Below, one piece after another: positions 23,586 to 23,698 of a DNA stretch of 23,698 bases (position 1 is its first letter; each line of letters opens with the position of its first letter). Both the position numbers and the translations under genes were made by a program. The notes under the pieces are model-generated. The model searched no databases and had not been told where the DNA came from. It saw only the letters and a list, made by a program, of their open reading frames with translations. Source of the stretch: Microcystis aeruginosa W13-11 (GTDB lineage Bacteria > Cyanobacteriota > Cyanobacteriia > Cyanobacteriales > Microcystaceae); assembly GCA_009995705.1 (NCBI GenBank), contig JAADBR010000053.1, positions 1-23,698 of the forward strand. The letters are read 5' to 3'.

Positions 23586-23698
23586 ATAGAACCTATTTGG
23601 TATCTTAGGATACAGCTAATCGTCGTAGTAGAAGTCGAAGAAAACAGAGATGAATTTTGGTAGTGGAGTGCTGTAAAGTACGCTCAAAATTTTTGACT
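23586..23698 (-). mobile_element. 3' end of an IS5-like insertion sequence, running off the right edge
   Basis: Homology to hemB ends at 23585 and unrelated sequence begins. The new segment holds the end of a transposase frame and then about 20 bases of non-coding terminus (TATAGAACCTATTTGGTATC at 23587-23606), where a terminal inverted repeat would lie. The other end and target duplication are outside the window, so the exact boundary and family are not fixed. Confidence 0.55.
23605..23697 (-). CDS. Transposase, C-terminal end (IS5-like)
   Basis: Thirty codons enter from the right edge and end at TAA 23607-23605. They read VKNFERTLQHSTTKIHLCFL then RLLLRRLAVS. An ER-(x)n-hydrophobic-RLLLRRLA ending is characteristic of DDE transposases of the IS5 type. 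The catalytic D and most of the protein lie outside the window, so only the C-terminal resemblance supports the call. Confidence 0.55.
   Translation of the reverse strand, partial: VKNFERTLQHSTTKIHLCFLRLLLRRLAVS

Noticed and set aside
1..23698. CRISPR arrays, tRNA or rRNA genes
   Set aside because: No regularly spaced 25-40 base repeats and no cloverleaf or rRNA-like sequence were noticed on reading either strand; no scanning program was run.

Overview
The window looks like a stretch of cyanobacterial chromosome, probably Microcystis or a close relative. The palindrome GCGATCGC (the cyanobacterial HIP1 motif) recurs many times, base composition is moderate to AT-rich, and several genes have typically cyanobacterial forms: a Ycf29/Rre1-like NarL regulator, a CpcT/CpeT-family protein, NatA/NatD-like amino-acid transporter parts and several conserved cyanobacterial membrane proteins. 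The genus is inferred from overall resemblance and was not tested by a search.

Layout. 1-3006: the 5' end of a Uma2-type nuclease gene (minus), a stand-alone fatty acyl-AMP ligase, then a tightly coupled pair made of an 80-residue helical protein and an HNH nuclease. 3147-5339 (minus): bioB-bioY-lspA, overlapping genes for biotin synthesis, biotin uptake and lipoprotein signal peptidase. 5473-7977 (plus): rfbC-rfbD-rfbA for dTDP-L-rhamnose, with the dehydratase rfbB absent. 8248-11633 (plus): leuB, a small conserved protein and uvrC.

11626-13485 is a patch of eroded accessory DNA. It holds the two ends of an RHH/PIN toxin-antitoxin operon joined by a large deletion, a two-helix membrane protein, an unidentified broken frame, an intact RHH antitoxin whose BrnT-like toxin survives only as 27 codons next to its original-looking promoter, and another start-less open frame. 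None of this debris is visible as full-length genes.

13560-20296: a large conserved membrane protein, a six-helix membrane protein, a 97-residue protein with a TTG start, a low-molecular-weight tyrosine phosphatase, the response regulator (minus), LivM- and LivG-type transporter subunits, and hisH (minus, convergent). A 27-bp repeat duplicates the hisH start. 20559-23698: a YyaL/DUF255 thioredoxin-like protein, a CpcT/CpeT-family protein with a hydrophobic N-terminus, and the last ~85 codons of hemB, cut off by what appears to be the 3' end of an IS5-like element running off the right edge.

Most of the window is housekeeping metabolism with no single pathway. The strongest leads are the two toxin-antitoxin deletion scars, the apparent disruption of hemB (normally essential), the HNH/partner cassette and the duplicated hisH start. 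I found no tRNA, rRNA or CRISPR array.
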